A DNA stretch of 64,000 bases from Petunia secreta (lineage: Eukaryota; Streptophyta; Magnoliopsida; Solanales; Solanaceae): NCBI GenBank assembly GCA_029990175.1, contig JARKIP010000023.1:25315501-25379500 (forward strand), in the 5' to 3' direction. The notes below the pieces were generated by a model that was not told the origin of the DNA, ran no database searches, and worked only from the letters and a program-made list of their open reading frames with translations. Positions 11,936 through 23,818 of the stretch are shown piece by piece; within the stretch, counting starts at the first letter, position 1; each line of letters opens with the position of its first letter. Both the position numbers and the translations under genes were made by a program.

Positions 11936-14406
11936 TAACACGACCCGGAATCCGGTTAGGCCGTGCGGGCACCCGACATCCTCCCCTAGACCCATCGGGT
12001 GAACCCTTACCAATTAAATTAGGAAAATAAATATAATTCAATTCATAAATAGGAACAAAACTTAGAAAAAGAAGCACAGACATACTGATACCTCTAAGCT
12101 GTACAAAAGAAATTACAGCTGACTACCTAACATACTAGGTCTAGGGCTATCCATACTAGACATCTAAGAGTACAAAAGAAAACAGATACCTCTTGAAGGG
12201 AGCAAAATGCAACTGAAATAATAAACAACAAACTGGTGGCCATCCGGAATAAAGCTGGCTCACCCTGACAGCTGAAGTCGTCTTCGCTCCTGAATAACGT
12301 GGCGAACCTGCCAAAACGAAATAGATAGACAAGAAACAAACAACAAACAAGGGTGAGTCAAAAGGACTCAATAAGTGGGGCAGACTAGCGGCCTCAAAGA
12401 ATAGGATAGCTAACTAGGGAGAAAAGAAACAGATAAACCCAATTCCTCTTATTTAAATTACAAAAAGGCAGAGCCAGATAATAACTAGAAACACGTATGA
12501 AACCTTAAACTCAGCCAGCAATACGAGCCAGAAACATATCAACAAATAAGCAATGCACGTATAAGCAGAACAGTAGTTATGTACCACAAGTCTACGCAAT
12601 GGTATGAAAATGAAATGAAATGAGATGAAATGAAATGAAATGAAATCTTATGCAAAGGGTCACATGTGCCCGTCATCCCATCTCGAGGCGGAATACTCCT
12701 GCATTCGAGGGAAATCCAATCTGATAACCAACAGGAGCGGAATACTCCTGCTCCTGGGGCAGAATACTCCTGCACCCGATATAATATAAACCAGAGGCGG
12801 AATATTCCTTCACTCTCCTGGGGCGGAATACTCCTGCACCCGATATAATGTAAAGCCGAGGCGGAATACTCCTGCACTCAATATCTGACATAAGAGCGGA
12901 ATACTCCTGCTCTTGGGGCGGAATCCTCCTACCCTCAATATGATACAATGGAGCGGAATCCTCCTGCTCCTGTGGCGGAATACTCCTGCACCCAATATGA
13001 TATGCAATGTAATGCATATGAATGACATATGATGCATATGAATGCAATGTGGTGCAATAATAACCCTTCACCGGCGCGGGACTCTCATCGACAGCCGGGA
13101 AGTAGATGCCAACTTACAGCCAGGGTACAATGCTCAGATCCTCATTGCAATACCAACAATAGGATATAACATATAATATACAATGTAAATCCAAAGCTAA
13201 GGCGTAATGAGTACGCCTATCGGCAGCTACACACGTAAGGAACACGTGGTAGAAAATCCACGAGGCCAGGTACCTCCAAAGAAATGGATATAAACACTTA
13301 CCTCTTCCAAAAGTTTGCACAATTACTCAACAACCGCTTTATCCTTTGGTTCCATTGCAAAACGATCCAACTCTATTCAATAAGTAGAAAAATATATCAA
13401 ATTAGGCTAAAGGCTTCATTCCTCACATCTTAGGGCAATCCAGGTAGGAACCTGATACCCTATTCGCATACGCAATACGCAGGCCAGGCCTATGCACAGG
13501 GTTTAAGGTCACGTAACCAAACGCTAAATAAATTACATTTATATGTTGCTCATAACTCACTGAGTACGAATATATAATCGATTCCATTATCGGGGTCCAT
13601 TTGACCCTTTAAACTATTAATTGAACTTATTAAAACGATGTCTAATATTCCAAATTTTACCGTTAAAACATATTCAAATACACGTAATAAACTCAAATAA
13701 TATATTAGGATCATTTCCTGAATGTTTCAGGTTGAAAACTCTACTTTTCTCCGGCCCCTTTTCTCATTTTCTGGCATTTTTCGTTTTGTTTTCTACTGTT
13801 GTGCTCGTGTTTCTCTCTGTTTGCGTTCATTGAAATATATCTGCTAAGGGATCAATCCCTTAGCTTAACCGACAGTCACTTCTTGTCTTTTCTTTTCCTT
13901 TTTTTTATTTTGTTTTATTTTCTTTTCGTGACAAAAAATAAAACGGTACCCTACGATATTCGAAATAATTCCAACTTTTGCATACCAGATATACAAAATA
14001 TATGTAACATACTCGCGAAGGCGGATCTCAAATTTGACTCCCGAAACTCAAGATGCAAATTTAAATAGAAAAAGTCAAATTATTTAACTTTCAGCATTTA
14101 GCGGAAACTAACCGAACAACATCGAAATTCACTTTCAAAAGTTTACAAAAATAAAAAATAATCATACGAACCTAACGGCGCTTTCGGATTTCGAATCGGA
14201 GCTCATTCGGCAAAATCGAGCTCGAAAATCTCTTTTTAATATTTATTGCCAATAAAAACTGAAACCTTCTTCCGATGTCTACCAAACGAGGTCTGATTTA
14301 GCTCAAATTTTACAGACAGGTTCTAATGGACATTATGATTATTTTAAAATTATCGGCACGCCAATCGGAGTCCTAACTTCCGAAACGACTGGCCGAGGTC
14401 GTTTCA
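11936..14406 (-). repeat. Element D right LTR (5' LTR of the element, 2471 bp)
   Basis: Matches the left LTR throughout. Its first bases are TAACACG instead of TGACACG, a single G-to-A change in the conserved terminal dinucleotide. It contains the GCGGAATACTCCTGC array at 12685-12999. It ends GGTCGTTTCA before the TSD CCTAG at 14407-14411. Confidence 0.92.
12685..12999. repeat. Tandem array in D right LTR, core GCGGAATACTCCTGC
   Basis: Counterpart of the array at 6116-6428, with the same order of spacer variants and a few base changes. Copy number looks equal in the two LTRs, so no expansion or loss since insertion is obvious. Confidence 0.9.
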
Positions 14407-15012
14407 CCTAGTTCTACTAAAGTGTATAGACAAAATATATACTCTCTATTTTGACTAAATGCTTTCAATATTTGACTTGCCAAAACTTGCTATCAAATTT
14501 TCCCACATTTATATCCAAAATTCAGCCCCAAAATCACTCTCATTTTTCCAATCACCCAAATCACCTCCCCTATCAGCCCCAAGTCAAAAACACAATCCCT
14601 TACATCTCTCCCGTCTCTCCACCCCTTGATTGAATCTACCTCCCCAACGGCTATTTCAAAATCTTGGCTATATACTTGTTGATTTTGCTTAACAAAGGGG
14701 GAAGGGGAGAGACACCATCAGTAGCCATACACACCATCTCCAAATCCCTCTCCTCTCTCACCCATCAGTACATACAACACCACATTTTGATACACACAAT
14801 TCCGATCAAATACCACCACCACAGTGGTACCCCCACCGCACCATACGAACACATCGACATTCACACACTCCACCGTACACAAAAACCAATACGCACACAC
14901 CAAAGATCAGAACAGATCGGGGAAGGGTTAGAGGAGTTTGAAGCAGAGGGGAGGTCGGGACATCAATTGGGAAAAAGAACTAGTGGCGCCACCAGCGACC
15001 ACCGCTTGAAAA
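14407..15012 (+). repeat. Element B 5' LTR, second part, truncated
   Basis: Starts with the second TSD copy CCTAG (14407-14411) and then follows the 3' LTR of B (from 32573) closely, to ACCACCGCTTGAAAA at about 15012. There the similarity ends, while the 3' LTR continues for a further 1.66 kb. The deletion therefore removed the right part of the 5' LTR, the primer site and all coding DNA of B. Confidence 0.85.
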
Positions 15013-16795
15013 TACGAAGTATAGAAATTGTGAATTCACCGAAGAAAGCTTGATCAAGGCCCAGGATTCATGAAAGAAGGCACTACAGAGGGAGCCGGGG
15101 AATAGATGAAGAATGCACAAATCAAACCTTCCCTCGCAACTCACAAAATTTTTCTTTGAGTGCAGGCATTACGGAAGTTGAAACCCTACGACCTTCTTAG
15201 AAATGTTGTGGACATGATAATGTCATTTTATTTTACTTTTTACTCGTAGGGTACACAGCCCGGCAACAGGCACTTTACTTTTTTGTTCGTAGGGTAAACA
15301 GCCCAACGCGATAGACAATTAGCTCCTGACGAGCAGACAATTATCTCCTGACGAGAGGCACTTAGTAGCTCCTGACGAGAAGACAAATAGCTCCCGACGA
15401 GCAGGCAAATAGCTCCCGACGAGCAGGCAACTGTCTCCTGACGAGAGGCACTTAGTAGCTCCTGACGAGCAGACAAATACCTCCTGACGAGAGGCTCTTA
15501 GTAGCTCCTGACGAGCAGGCAAATAGCTCCTGACGAGCAGACAAATATCTCCTGACGAGAGGCACTTATGATTCCTAACAAATAGGCAAACATCTCATAA
15601 CAAGAAACCACGACAAATGACAGTTGACAATCCAACGACAGGAAAGTCCATTTTACATTTACAAATATTATCTGCAAAAGCTCACCCTTTATTGCAGGAA
15701 ACGGCGTGACAATGTTCCAAGGTATACAACCCGACACGACAAACAATTATCTCCTGACAAGATGGATCTAAATGAATATCTTTAGAGGAGAGGCATATAG
15801 TTCCCTAGCACTGAACGCACTCGACTATGTGACAAGACAACTACCCAGCTCGAGAGGGAAGTTTACTTTATCTTATTTTTATTCGCATTTATCCTTATTT
15901 TGCTGCAGGATACTCCCCGATCTCTCGACAAACCCTTGAGCTAATTCCTATACTTCCATACTTGCCAAGAAAATCACTACCATACATGAATTTGTGCAAC
16001 CGCAAAATAAAAAGTAAAAGCTATGCACCGTTTTGGAACTCTATTCAAGAAGCCTAAACCTAAAGACAATGCCTTTACTACACTCGCAGACTATCTATTT
16101 TGCTAAGCTCCAAAGTGCCCAGAGCTAAATTTCCCTACTCACATAAGTGATCTACCTAACCTTTCATCCCTGACTGGATGCCACTCTGTATTCCTTCCTA
16201 TCCATGCCTATCTGTGTCAATCGTACGTGTTCTCGTGCTTAGTCGTGCCCATCTATTTGAATCGTGCACATTTATTGTGCTTCACTTCTCAATATTCCCC
16301 AATTCGGTTGAGACAATATTGAAGGAAAGATGACTCATTTATCGAGAGGAAGTGGAACCTATGTCCGTGTAAACTCCTCTTTATGGGTGTGTCGTGCACC
16401 ACATCTTCATAGCTAGGATGATTACAAGCTCTTTTCCCACGCTCGATCCATTGACGATATCTTGTCTTTGATAGTGCCTCTGCTTTATTCTTCAATCATT
16501 TATCCCGCCAAGAGGCAAAGCATATACAAATTTGAACTTCGCATACTCGGACAAGTTCACTCTCGACACCTCAATCGTGCGTCATAAATATCCCACACAG
16601 GCAACATGCCACTCTAGAACAACACATGGCCTGATTCTCGTAAAACCCAAGATATGTAGGAACCTCAGAGACCGGGGTTCGGCCGAAAATACCTCAAAAT
16701 ACCCATTTTCTCTTTTCAATCATTTTTCCTACCAGTCGTGACAAAATTGGCTACTCCGTCAAATATCTTTGCCTGAAGATTCTTTCATCATCCCC
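15013..16795 (+). other. Element B 3' non-coding region with tandem array
   Basis: This is all that remains of the interior of B. No protein motif is visible on either strand. It holds the CTCCTGACGAG array (15319-15569), an isolated further copy near 15750, and AT-rich unique-looking sequence up to the PPT. Long 3' non-coding regions with tandem repeats are known from Tat/Ogre elements. Confidence 0.65.
15319..15569. repeat. Tandem array with 11 copies of CTCCYGACGAG
   Basis: Eleven copies of CTCCTGACGAG or CTCCCGACGAG, each followed by CAGGCAAATAG, CAGACAAATA, AAGACAAATAG or AGGCACTTAGTAG. This gives a mixed higher-order order of ~22 to 28 bp units. It lies inside element B, upstream of its PPT. 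Confidence 0.92.
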
Positions 16796-16812
16796 GGGCA
16801 AAGAGGGGCAGC
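16796..16812 (+). promoter_or_regulatory. Element B polypurine tract
   Basis: GGGCAAAGAGGGGCAGC directly abuts the TG of the 3' LTR. It would prime plus-strand DNA synthesis. The core CAAAGAGGGGCAGC is also found beside the 3' LTR of element C, which supports a common Tat/Ogre ancestry. Confidence 0.88.
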
Positions 16813-16916
16813 TGTTGACACCCAATTTTGTCCCTTCTTTTCGTATAATTGGCCATAATTTAACTTAAAGGAGCAGTTTAACTAATTGAGCAAATTCACA
16901 TTAGAATGCATGTATG
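16813..16916 (+). repeat. Element B 3' LTR, first part
   Basis: Begins TGTTGACACCC and matches 4880 onward. It is broken after GCATGTATG by element C; the matching text of the 5' LTR continues GCATGTATTTACC, which is found again from 32193. Confidence 0.9.
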
Positions 16917-17847
16917 TGTCACGCCCCGTCATCGTCTCAAACTAATAGCTCCCCAATAATCAAAGACAAACACCATACTCCCTCCAATGTTGACTATAAA
17001 CAGCCCCTCCAATCGTTTTACCCCACTCCAAAATAGAAACAGAAAAAGGGAAGAAAATAAGAAGAAGAAAAGCAACGAAAAAACAGAGAAAAAAAAAACA
17101 AAGAAATGGGTATGGAGAGACGGGGTATTGGGAAACAGGGTATGGGAAGAGAGAAGGGAAGTAAGGAGAAGAGGAGGAAACAAAAAACTTACCGAAAAAA
17201 GCACAAAGTGGCCGGATTTTTTGTTTGACCGCAACTTTGACCGTCGATCTACGAAAATCGGCTTAGAATTTGGAGAAACTGATTTGAGAAATGGAATGGG
17301 GGGGTTGAGATCTTTCAAATGGTATATATATATTGTATTTTTCCGGCCACCGGAGGTGGTGGCCGGCGGCGGAGCAGTGGTGGCTCCGCCGTGGGAGGCG
17401 AATTCCGGCGACCTTGGAAAAAATTGGCAAGAGTTTGCCTATTTCTGAGTTTGGGGAGAAAATGAATAAAATGGAAAACCTTGCCTTTATAAACAAAGGG
17501 GAAACGGGCCGGGTCATGAAGGTATTGGGTTGGGCCAACCAATGAAGTGGGCTATTCCTTTTTTTTACAAATGGCCATTAAGAGGTCTACTCTATTTAAA
17601 ATACACACAATCAGCTAGAATTAAACCACACTAAAAAATTGTAATATTATCACAATTAAACGTAAAATTATAACTAAACACATAACAAATATTTTTGTTA
17701 ATTTTCAGTTTCCTTTTTCATTAAATGACAAATTTTAGCAAAAAATAAAAGATAAGATTCTAGGAAAATTCGACAAAAATTGATATGCAATTATCAAGGC
17801 TATTTGAGCAAATTTTAGTAATTTGGTGCCAAAATTAGGTGATTACA
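16917..17847 (-). repeat. Element C left LTR (3' LTR of the element, 931 bp)
   Basis: Nearly identical to 31266-32192. It contains a purine-rich stretch near 17030-17180, a GC-rich segment near 17340-17415, and on the - strand a possible TATA box (TTTATAAAG) near 17487. Open frames crossing it on either strand have no family resemblance and are not called as genes. Confidence 0.94.
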
Positions 17848-17862
17848 GCTGCCCCTCTTTGT
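17848..17862 (-). promoter_or_regulatory. Element C polypurine tract
   Basis: The - strand reads CAAAGAGGGGCAGC up to the LTR boundary, the same core as the PPT of element B. Its place beside the left LTR fixes the - orientation. Confidence 0.88.
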
Positions 17863-18397
17863 TCAGGAACATGAAGAGTTTTCGGACAAAGAAGTAATCG
17901 ACGACTAATTTTGGCTTTTCGGTTCTAGCTGAGAGCATGCCTTTCAAAGTGGTGACCGTACCTTGAATTTCGGCTCTAACCGAGAACAAGGCTACCTACA
18001 TATCCCTGGACTAAGGAATCAGGTCAGTGTAGTTCCTCACGTGCGATAGCTGGGACTACCGCATTTAAACAGACACCGAACACTTCTAGACTAACACTAA
18101 GACAAACCTAGACACTCTAGACCACTACGGTGACACTAGATACTCTAGACTATTACGACAAACAAGAGACTCCTCTAGACACACTTGAAGCTGATACTAG
18201 ACACTCTTAGGCACACAAGGGTTGTCGCTGCTGGTCACTAGTTGCTTGCTGATTGGCGGTCATTGCTTTACAGAGAAAATGAAAGTACAACATTGAAAAT
18301 GAAAAGTTACAATTCCTATTCTAAGTCTTCATGCTTCCCGAGATGAGCTTCTTGGTTCTTGCTCCCCTCACTTGTTGAAAATAAGACCACCGCTATT

Positions 18398-18935
18398 GGG
18401 TCAGGTGGGTCTTGCTCTTTGTAGAAAAGATAAACCCCCGATCTTAGTTCAGGTGGGTCTTCCCTCTTTACATAATGGATTCCCTCGTTCTTCAGGTGGG
18501 CGCCTGTACTGTTCAAATGTATTCCCTCGTTCTTCAGGTGGGCGCCATGACTTCTTCAAATGTATTTCCTCGTTCTTCAGGTGGGCGCCTGGACTTCTTC
18601 AAATGTATTCCCTCGTTCTTCAGGTGGGTGCCTGCACTTCTTCAAATGTATTCCCTCGTTCTTCAGGTGGGCGCCTGACTTCTTAAATAGAATCCCTCAT
18701 TCTCCAGGTGGGTGCCCTGACCTTCTCTAAACTACTCCCTCATTCTTCAGGCGGGCTCCCTGACTTTCTCTAAAACTACTGCTTCATTCTCCAGGTGGGT
18801 TCCCTGACTTCTAAAATAAAATCCCTCATTCTTCAGGTGGGTGCCTTGACTTCTAAAATAAAATCCCTCATTCTCCAGGTGGGTGCCCTGACCTTCTCTA
18901 AACTACTCCCTCATTCTCCAGGCGGGCTCACTGAC
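18398..18935. repeat. Tandem array, core TTCTTCAGGTGGGCGCC
   Basis: Thirteen copies of a TTCTTCAGGTGGG or TTCTCCAGGTGGG core, with units of roughly 42 to 60 bp such as CCCTCGTTCTTCAGGTGGG plus CGCCTGGACTTCTTCAAATG. A stray copy lies at about 19141. The left units share one spacer (TTCAAATGTATT), the right units another (CTAAAATAAAAT), so two expansions are likely. Confidence 0.92.
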
Positions 18936-19824
18936 TTCTTAAAACTACTCCCTCATGCTTCATTCTTTTGCTTTCTTGTATTTCAATGGCCTTCGACACA
19001 GAACATCATGCGGCCGAGTGTTCCAACTAGTCATTAGTCAAACTTTGTTAGGAACGGTATGTTTTCCTTGATAGTCTCTTCTGCGGTGCAAACCTTGGCA
19101 TGTCACTCCAGATGCCAAACTGCCTCATAGGCATTCCATTATCCAGGCGGGTCCTGACTATGCTCTGCTACAACTGAAAAACAGGTGAACAATTTTTGCG
19201 AAACTTTCTTTTGCTCGTTTCGATGTTATTGTGAATGAAAAGCAGAAGTGGAAGAAATTTCGGATAAAGGACTCTGAATGAGAGATGCCCTTTAGGAAAG
19301 TAAAAGGACTTATCTGGAGGTGAAAGCGATGACCTCAATAACATGACGTGCATCTTGGCCTCGAAACCTGATCCATTCACAACAGTTGTCCCTCGACTCT
19401 TTCCCCAATAGAAAAATTCAAAACAATACTCGTCAAGCCCCACTTGATGACAGTTACCAAAGCCCTCATTCGGTTAGCAGCGCCCCTTTCAGGGTTTTCA
19501 CCGACTAACCTCTCTCTTTGTTCTTTTGCCTAACTGTTTGTCATGTGGCGCCCTTTCAGGTTTTCACCAACAAGACTTCATTCTCTTTTTTTTTTCTTTT
19601 TCTCTTTTTTTTCTTTCTTTTTCTTCTTCCTCCCGTGGACCTCTTTAGTTCCACCCATTGATGATGATTTTTGAGCTTAACTCTTGCTCGATTGACATTC
19701 TCAAGATTGGCCAAAATGGTCTATTGGACATTTATCTGAGTTTGGAAGCAATGTTTGGCCTGTAATTTAGGGTGCCTTGAGCATCTTCCCCCCTTTCAAG
19801 AATGAATGAATGGTACAACAAAAT

Positions 19825-19883
19825 AGAAGTTTGTTTTTATTTTATTTTATTGATAAAATAAAATAAAATAAAAACAAACTTCT
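19825..19883. repeat. Perfect inverted repeat, 27 bp arms, 5 base loop
   Basis: AGAAGTTTGTTTTTATTTTA and its following bases are mirrored exactly by the right arm ending AAAACAAACTTCT, around the loop GATAA. It could fold as a long AT-rich hairpin in the element's RNA or single-stranded DNA. Its role is unknown. Confidence 0.92.
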
Positions 19884-20259
19884 GCCCCAGTTTAGCAGAA
19901 AATGCGGATTTTGGATTTCCTTTGACTTTGGCTGCAAACTTGGAGGCAAGCTTTGCATCGATGTGAGATAGGGAAAATGAACTTTTTCCCTTACTTTGAA
20001 ACTGGGGAACCTTTAGAACTTTCCTTGATATGACCGCACCTGAATGGTTGCCTACGTATCCTTTTGAGAGGAATCAGGTCAGACGTAGCTCTAGCAACTT
20101 AATGCCAAATTTGTTTTGGATCTTCCTTTCTTCATTTCATCGCAATTACAAAGATTCCCAATAAGGGTTTACAAAAGCAATACAAAGCCAAAGGCTAACA
20201 AGAGGGGTACATTATCTAGGTAAGGGAGACAAAGACTTTCGTTACTCCACCCAAGAACA

Positions 20260-23200
20260 TCAAATGTAGTACCTCTTCACTGCATCAGCATTAACAATCA
20301 TTTCAGCCATCGTGCCCTCGATGTCTGTCAGGAACAGAGCACCATTGGGCAACACCTTATTCACCACATACGGTCCTTGCCAATTTGGAGCAAACTTGCC
20401 CTTTGCTTCTTCCTGATGTGGAAAGATGCGCTTCAAGACTAACTGGCCTTGTGTGAACTTGCGTTGGCGCACTTTCTTGTTGTATGCTTTGGCCATTCTC
20501 TTCTGATATAGTTGGCCATAACATACTGCATTTAGCCTTTTCTCGTCAATCAAAGCCAATTGTTCCAAGCGGGATTTGACCCATTCAGTATCCTCGATCT
20601 CAGCTTCAACAATGATTCTCAAGGATGGTATTTCGACTTCTGCCGGAATGACTGCCTCAGTACCGTACACCAGCTCATATGGAGTTGTGCCTATTGAGGT
20701 GCGCACAGTTGTACGATAACCCAGAAGAACGAATGGCAACTTCTCGTGCCAATCTCGTGATCCTTGCACCATTTTCCGAAGGATCTTCTTAATATTCTTG
20801 TTTGCTGCTTCGACCGCTCCATTTGCTTTTGGATGGTAAGGTGTGGAATGCCTATGCACAATTTTGAATCTTTCACATACCTCATTCATTAAATGACTAT
20901 TGAGGTTGGCCCCATTATCGGTGATAATGGTATTAGGGATACCAAATCGACAGATAATATTCGAATGAACAAAGTCGACCACAGCTTTCTTGGTTACTGA
21001 CTTGAATGTCGATGCTTCCACCCACTTGGTAAAATAATCAATGGCAACCAAAATGAATCTATGCCCGTTCGACGCCTTTGGTTCTATTGGGCCAATGACA
21101 TCCATTCCCCATGCAGTGAAAGGCCAAGGAGCAGACATTGTGTGAAGCTCCAAGGGAGGCGAATGTATCAAATCGCCGTGCACTTGACATTGGTGGCATT
21201 TCCGCACAAACCCAATGCAATCTCTTTCCATAGTGAGCCAGAAATAGCCTGCTCTTAAGATCTTCTTGGATAACACATAGCCATTCATGTGTGGCCCACA
21301 AATTCCTGAATGTAGCTCGTTAAGAATTCTCGAGGCTTCTTGTGCGTCTACACATCTCAATAGTCCCAGATCTGGGGTCCTCTTATACAACACCCCTCCA
21401 CTTAGAAAGAAACTATTTGCAAGACGACGGAGGGTTCTTTTCTGATTGTTCTCGGCTAGCGCTGGATACTCTCCTTTCTTGATGTAGTTTTTGATGTCCA
21501 GGTACCATGGCTCGCCATCAAGTTCTTCTTCAACCATGTTGCAATAAGCATGTTGGTCCCGAACTTGAATCTCGCGAGGATCAATGTGAGTTTGGTCAGG
21601 ATGACTAAGCATGGATGCTAATGTAGCCAACGCGTCAGCCAACTCATTGTGGATTCTTGAGATGTGCCTAAATTCAATAGAATCAAATCTTTGGCAAAGA
21701 TCTTCCAAATACTGCTTATACATGATGAGTTTTACATCTCGAGTTTCCCATTCACCCTTGATTTGATGTACTAGTAGGTCGGAATCTCCGAGCACTAGTA
21801 GTTCTTTGATGTCCATGTCTATTGCCATGCGCAGACCCAATATTCAAGCTTTATATTCTGCCGTGTTGTTGGTACACCAGAAATGAAGTTGCGCAGCTGC
21901 CGGATAGTAATGACCTGTTGGAGATATGAGAACAGCCCCGATACCATCACCTTTGGAGTTAGAGGCCCCATCAAAATAAAGCTTCCAATAATGATCATCT
22001 TCTGAAGTCAACTCCTCAATTGTGTCAACCTCTTCATCAGGAAAGTATGTCTTGAGAGGTTCATATTCATCATCCACTGGATTTTCGGCCAAATGATCAG
22101 CTAAAGCCTGGGCTTTCATTGCAGTTCTGGTGACATAAACTATGTCGAACTCTGTGAGTAACATTTGCCACTTGGCAAGCCTTCCTGTTGGCATAGGCTT
22201 CTGAAAAATGTACTTTAGTGGATCCATCTAGGATATGAGGTAAGTAGTGTATGACAACAAATAATGTCGTAGCTTTTGTGCTACCCATGTGAGGGCACAA
22301 CACGTTCTTTCCAGCAAAGTGTACTTGACCTCGTAATTCGTGAACTTCTTGCTCATGTAGTAGATCGCCTACTCTTTCTTACCTGTGGCATCATGTTGCC
22401 CCAGTACACAACCAAATGAATTGTTCATCACCGACAGATAGAGGAACAAAGGTCGTCCTGGCTCCGGCGGGACCAACACTGGTGGATTTGACAAGTATTG
22501 CTTAATTTGGTCAAAGGCCGCTTGACATTCCTCAGTCCAGTTGACTGCAGCATCTTTCTTTAGCAGCTTGAAGATTGGCTCACAAGTTGTAGTGAGTTGA
22601 GCGATGAACCTACTGATGTAGTTCAATCTTCCGAGGAAACTCATGACTTCTTTCTTATTCTTTGGCGGAGGCAACTCTTGTATAGCTTTGATCTTTGAAG
22701 GATCCAATTCAATGCCTCGCCTGCTGACAATAAAACCTAACAACTTTCCAGCTGGAACACCGAATGCACATTTAGCCGGGTTCAACTTCAAATTGTACCT
22801 TCTGAGTCTTTCAAAGAATTTCCTGAGGTCTTTAACATGATCCTCTGTTGTTCTTGATTTGATTATCACATCATCCACATACACCTCAATTTCTTTGTGT
22901 ATCATATCGTGAAAGACGGTTGTCATGGCTCTCATGTATGTTGCCCCAGCATTCTTCAAACCGAACGGCATGACTCTATAACAAAAGTTTCCCCAAGGCG
23001 TGGTGAATGCCGTCTTTTCTGCATCATCTTCATCCATCAGGATCTGGTGATATCCGGCATAGCAATCCACGAAAGACTGAATCTCATGCTTGGCGCAATT
23101 GTCTATGAGAATGTGAATATTAGGCAAAGGGAAATTATCCGTGGGACTGGCCTTGTTCAAATCTCGATAGTCAACACAAATTCTCGTCTTTCCATCTTTC

Positions 23201-23818
23201 TTGGGTACTGGCACGACATTGGCCAACCAGGTGGAATATTGAAGCGATTGAATCACCTTTGCTGATAGTTGCTTCATGATTTCATCATGAATTTTCTTGG
23301 TCACATCTGTCTTGAATTTCCTCCGAAGCTGCTTGACCGGAAGGAAACCAGGATTAATCGGCAACTTGTGAACCTCCAAATCTGTGCTCAAACCGGGCAT
23401 GTCATCATACGACCAGGCAAACACGTCTCTGTAGTCAAACAAGACTTGGACTATGTCATCTTTCTCTTTTGGTTCAGCGTGCATACTTATCTTGGTTTCT
23501 TTAACATCATCGGCACTTCCCAGATTTATATTTTCTGTGTCATCCAGATTAGGCTTAGGCTTATTTTCAAATTGTTCTAATTCCACATTTATTTCACTCT
23601 CGGCTCTCTCCTCATCATATTCTTCCTCAAAAATTTCTTCCGTATCAGCCTCTTCCATGTCGTCTACCTCCTCAACTGTCATTTCATACTCACTCCACCT
23701 CCCATCATTAATTTCCTTTATTTTTTGTTGGTTCAATGAGACCAAGTTAAACTGTGTGTTTAGATCAGGGCGTGATTTCAGCATGCATGTCATGTTATTA
23801 AGGCCATCAGAAACATAG
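20260..23818 (-). pseudogene. pol: Element C pol: RT, RNase H, archaeal-type RNase H, integrase
   Basis: One reading frame on the - strand from the intron acceptor (23818) to 20260. RT shows VVPVPKKDGKTRICVDYRDLNKA (about 23150-23220), LPNIHILIDN, VMPFGLKNAGATY and the catalytic EVYVDDVIIK at about 22866-22890. The first RNase H follows (near 22120-22430). A second, archaeal-type RNase H spans about 21600-21990, with YFDGASN, NNTAEYKA, LVLGDSDLLV and HNELADALA carrying the acidic residues. Integrase has its H..H..C..C domain near 21185-21320, then D in WGMDVIGP, D in IITDNGAN and E in GAVEAANK. Three in-frame stops (about 22366, 22228 and 21841) break it. With these three codons as sense it would be a full Tat polymerase. 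Confidence 0.95.

Larger units (their letters stand above)
5361..14406 (-). mobile_element. Element D: Ty3/gypsy retrotransposon with ~2.47 kb LTRs, inserted in the 5' LTR of B
   Basis: LTRs lie at 5361-7837 and 11936-14406, with TSD CCTAG at 5356-5360 and 14407-14411. The primer site is next to the right LTR and the purine tract next to the left LTR, so the element reads on the - strand. The gag remnant next to the right LTR agrees. The internal region is only 4.1 kb and heavily decayed, with RT and integrase of the element itself missing or unrecognisable. Gag motifs resemble the Del/Tekay group; this lineage call is inference. Confidence 0.9.
17863..20259 (-). other. Element C 3' untranslated region
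   Basis: About 2.4 kb between the integrase stop and the PPT without a credible gene. It holds a CTCTAGACAC-rich zone near 18080-18210, the tandem array at 18398-18935, CT-rich runs near 19560-19630 and a perfect long hairpin at 19825-19883. Two similar segments, near 17880-18060 and 19895-20100, read TACCTACATATCC or TGCCTACGTATCC with GGAATCAGGTCAG. They look like an internal duplication. Confidence 0.7.

Noticed and set aside
15319..15569. Regularly spaced short repeats resembling a CRISPR array
   Set aside because: Units are only ~22-28 bp with near-identical spacers, no cas genes are present, and the sequence is plant nuclear retrotransposon DNA. It is a minisatellite in element B.
16987..17545. 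Lys/Glu-rich frames in the LTR of C on both strands, also at 31336-31891
   Set aside because: They come from a purine-rich stretch and a GC-rich block of the LTR. Both LTR copies show them but with frame changes, which argues against a protein.
18372..19037. Several repetitive open frames (LVLQVGA-type and SSGGR-type)
   Set aside because: They are readings of the tandem array in the C 3' UTR in different frames, on the strand opposite to the element.
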